A stretch of DNA of 5,843 bases from Chloroflexota bacterium. GTDB taxonomy: Bacteria; Chloroflexota; Limnocylindria; Limnocylindrales; CSP1-4. A program made the translations under genes and the position numbers. The notes under the pieces are model-generated. The model was not told the origin of the DNA. It did not search any database and saw nothing but the letters and a program-made list of their open reading frames with translations. The DNA is taken from positions 1 to 5,843 of the forward strand of contig JAKAMV010000658.1 in assembly GCA_021812735.1 (NCBI GenBank), given 5' to 3'. Positions 5,331 through 5,843 of the stretch are shown here, in pieces; the stretch's first letter is position 1; every line of letters starts with the position of its first letter.

Positions 5331-5364
5331 GCCCCCGGCTCGGCTGCCCGCCGGCACCCCGCCC
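5331..5364. repeat. 34-bp direct repeat, copy 1
   Basis: This copy is identical over 34 bases to 5402-5435 and begins GCCCCCGGCTCGGCTGCCCG. Copy 1 is followed, after 27 bases, by CAGACCGCT (5392-5400). The same nonamer follows copy 2 after only 9 bases (5445-5453). The whole unit therefore looks like a tandem duplication in which one copy gained or lost about 18 bases. A third partial match, GCCCCCGGCTCG, lies at 5368-5379 between them. Confidence 0.8.
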
Positions 5365-5401
5365 AGCGCCCCCGGCTCGCCCTTCCCGGGTCAGACCGCT
5401 A

Positions 5402-5435
5402 GCCCCCGGCTCGGCTGCCCGCCGGCACCCCGCCC
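5402..5435. repeat. 34-bp direct repeat, copy 2
   Basis: This is an exact copy of 5331-5364 at a period of 71 bases. It lies about 120-155 bases upstream of the oxidase start, in the region where a promoter or operator for the oxidase/kinase genes would be expected. Two regulator-binding sites or a simple slipped-strand duplication would both explain it. Confidence 0.8.
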
Positions 5436-5468
5436 GCCGCGGCACAGACCGCTCGCGCGTCGCGGTGG

Positions 5469-5484
5469 TTCCGCGAGCGCGGAA
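5469..5484 (-). terminator. Hairpin after the SCO1664-like gene
   Basis: A perfect 7-bp inverted repeat, TTCCGCG (5469-5475) and CGCGGAA (5478-5484), has a 2-base centre. It lies 68 bases downstream of the SCO1664-like stop codon on the minus strand. It may terminate that transcript or serve as an operator for the next gene. The 2-base loop would need to open by a pair in RNA, and there is no U-tract. Confidence 0.33.
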
Positions 5485-5552
5485 TGACCCGGACGCGGGG
5501 CTCGGGGGGAGCCACGTGGGCGTGGGCGCGCCCTCCGCGGGGCAGGACCGCC

Positions 5553-5843
5553 TCAGACCGGCGGCCAGGGGAGGGCCGGGCGGTTCGGGTCCGGCTGGGG
5601 GAACCGGCCAGAGGCCAGGAGCCGGTCGATCCGGCGGGCGGTCGCGCGCACCTCGATGGGATCGAGCAGCCCCCCGAGTGAGGCCCCCAGGTCGCCATCG
5701 ACCCCGGCCCGGAGCGTTCGCAGCACCTGGAACTCGTCGTCGGCGAGCGGCTGGCCGCGCCACGCCCAGAGCACGGTGCGAAGCTTCGGCACCGCGGAGA
5801 ACGTGACGCCATGGTCCACGCCGTAGACGTGGCCCCCGGGCAC
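5553..5843 (-). CDS. SCO1664/TIGR03843-family protein, PI3/4-kinase-like fold (C-terminal part)
   Basis: The last 96 codons of a minus-strand gene that begins beyond the right edge; the GTG at 5843 is an internal Val codon, not a start. The visible part opens with GGHVYGVDHGVTF (3-15) and continues PKLRTVLWAWRGQPL (19-33), which I recognise as the C-terminal hallmark of the SCO1664 family of uncharacterised actinobacterial proteins with a phosphatidylinositol-kinase-like fold. In that fold the Asp of VDHG (Asp10 here) would be the metal-binding residue, with the catalytic Asn/Asp segment just outside the window. The remainder is a helical tail with LLASGRFPQPDPNRPALPWPPV-type proline-rich ending. 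The function of the family is unknown. A 273-bp gap with a hairpin separates it from the oxidase gene, so co-transcription is possible but not indicated. Confidence 0.77.
   Translation of the reverse strand: MPGGHVYGVDHGVTFSAVPKLRTVLWAWRGQPLADDEFQVLRTLRAGVDGDLGASLGGLLDPIEVRATARRIDRLLASGRFPQPDPNRPALPWPPV

Larger units (their letters stand above)
5280..5552. other. Intergenic region upstream of the oxidase/kinase unit
   Basis: This 273-bp gap should hold the promoter of the oxidase gene (minus strand), but no convincing -35/-10 pair is visible. It contains the 34-bp direct repeat (5331-5364 and 5402-5435) and the hairpin at 5469-5484. Several frames are open through it because of the base composition, but none has a credible start site or recognisable product. 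Confidence 0.45.

Noticed and set aside
3795..5402. A 535-codon plus-strand frame opposite the oxidase gene.
   Set aside because: It is the antisense mirror of a GC-rich gene with few stop codons, its composition is Arg/Ala/Gly/His rich and it has no recognisable domain.
5331..5435. A CRISPR array or attachment-site pair.
   Set aside because: Two copies only with a 37-base gap, no spacer series, no integrase or tRNA gene next to it. A local tandem duplication fits better.

Overview
The window comes from a very GC-rich bacterial chromosome. Third codon positions are almost all G or C, and GTG starts are used. The rightmost gene resembles the SCO1664 family, which I know from Actinomycetota and from GC-rich Chloroflexota. 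I therefore favour one of those phyla (a streptomycete-like or Limnocylindria-like organism), but the sequence alone does not decide between them.

Right part (2113-5843, minus strand, read right to left): the C-terminus of an SCO1664/TIGR03843-type kinase-fold protein enters from the right edge. A 273-bp gap follows, holding a perfect 34-bp direct repeat and a hairpin. Then comes an FAD-linked oxidase of the alkyldihydroxyacetonephosphate-synthase (AGPS) superfamily, and an FGGY carbohydrate kinase whose GTG start overlaps the oxidase stop by 4 bases. The oxidase and kinase are clearly one translationally coupled unit, probably handling a sugar, polyol or hydroxy-acid-like substrate through one oxidation and one phosphorylation. 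The substrate cannot be read from the sequence.

Middle (about 700-2110): this accessory-looking segment holds the only plus-strand gene, arr (rifamycin ADP-ribosyltransferase). It converges on the kinase gene across a perfect 20-bp palindrome. On the minus strand lie a possible 27-residue single-span membrane peptide and a 62-residue four-cysteine zinc-ribbon protein. Between these two is a pair of direct repeats that looks like the multiple-terminal-repeat end of an IS21-family element with no transposase left.

Left part (1-708, minus strand): a hairpin-rich gap of about 220 bp precedes the first 161 codons of a class III PLP aminotransferase (HemL-like 'aspartate aminotransferase family' type), which has a strong ribosome binding site and runs off the left edge.

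The window is mostly ordinary metabolic genes. The points that deserve a second look are the tiny membrane ORF, the IS-like repeat pair with a perfect TTGACA box inside it, the small zinc-ribbon protein, the duplicated 34-mer upstream of the oxidase, and the substrate of the oxidase/kinase pair.
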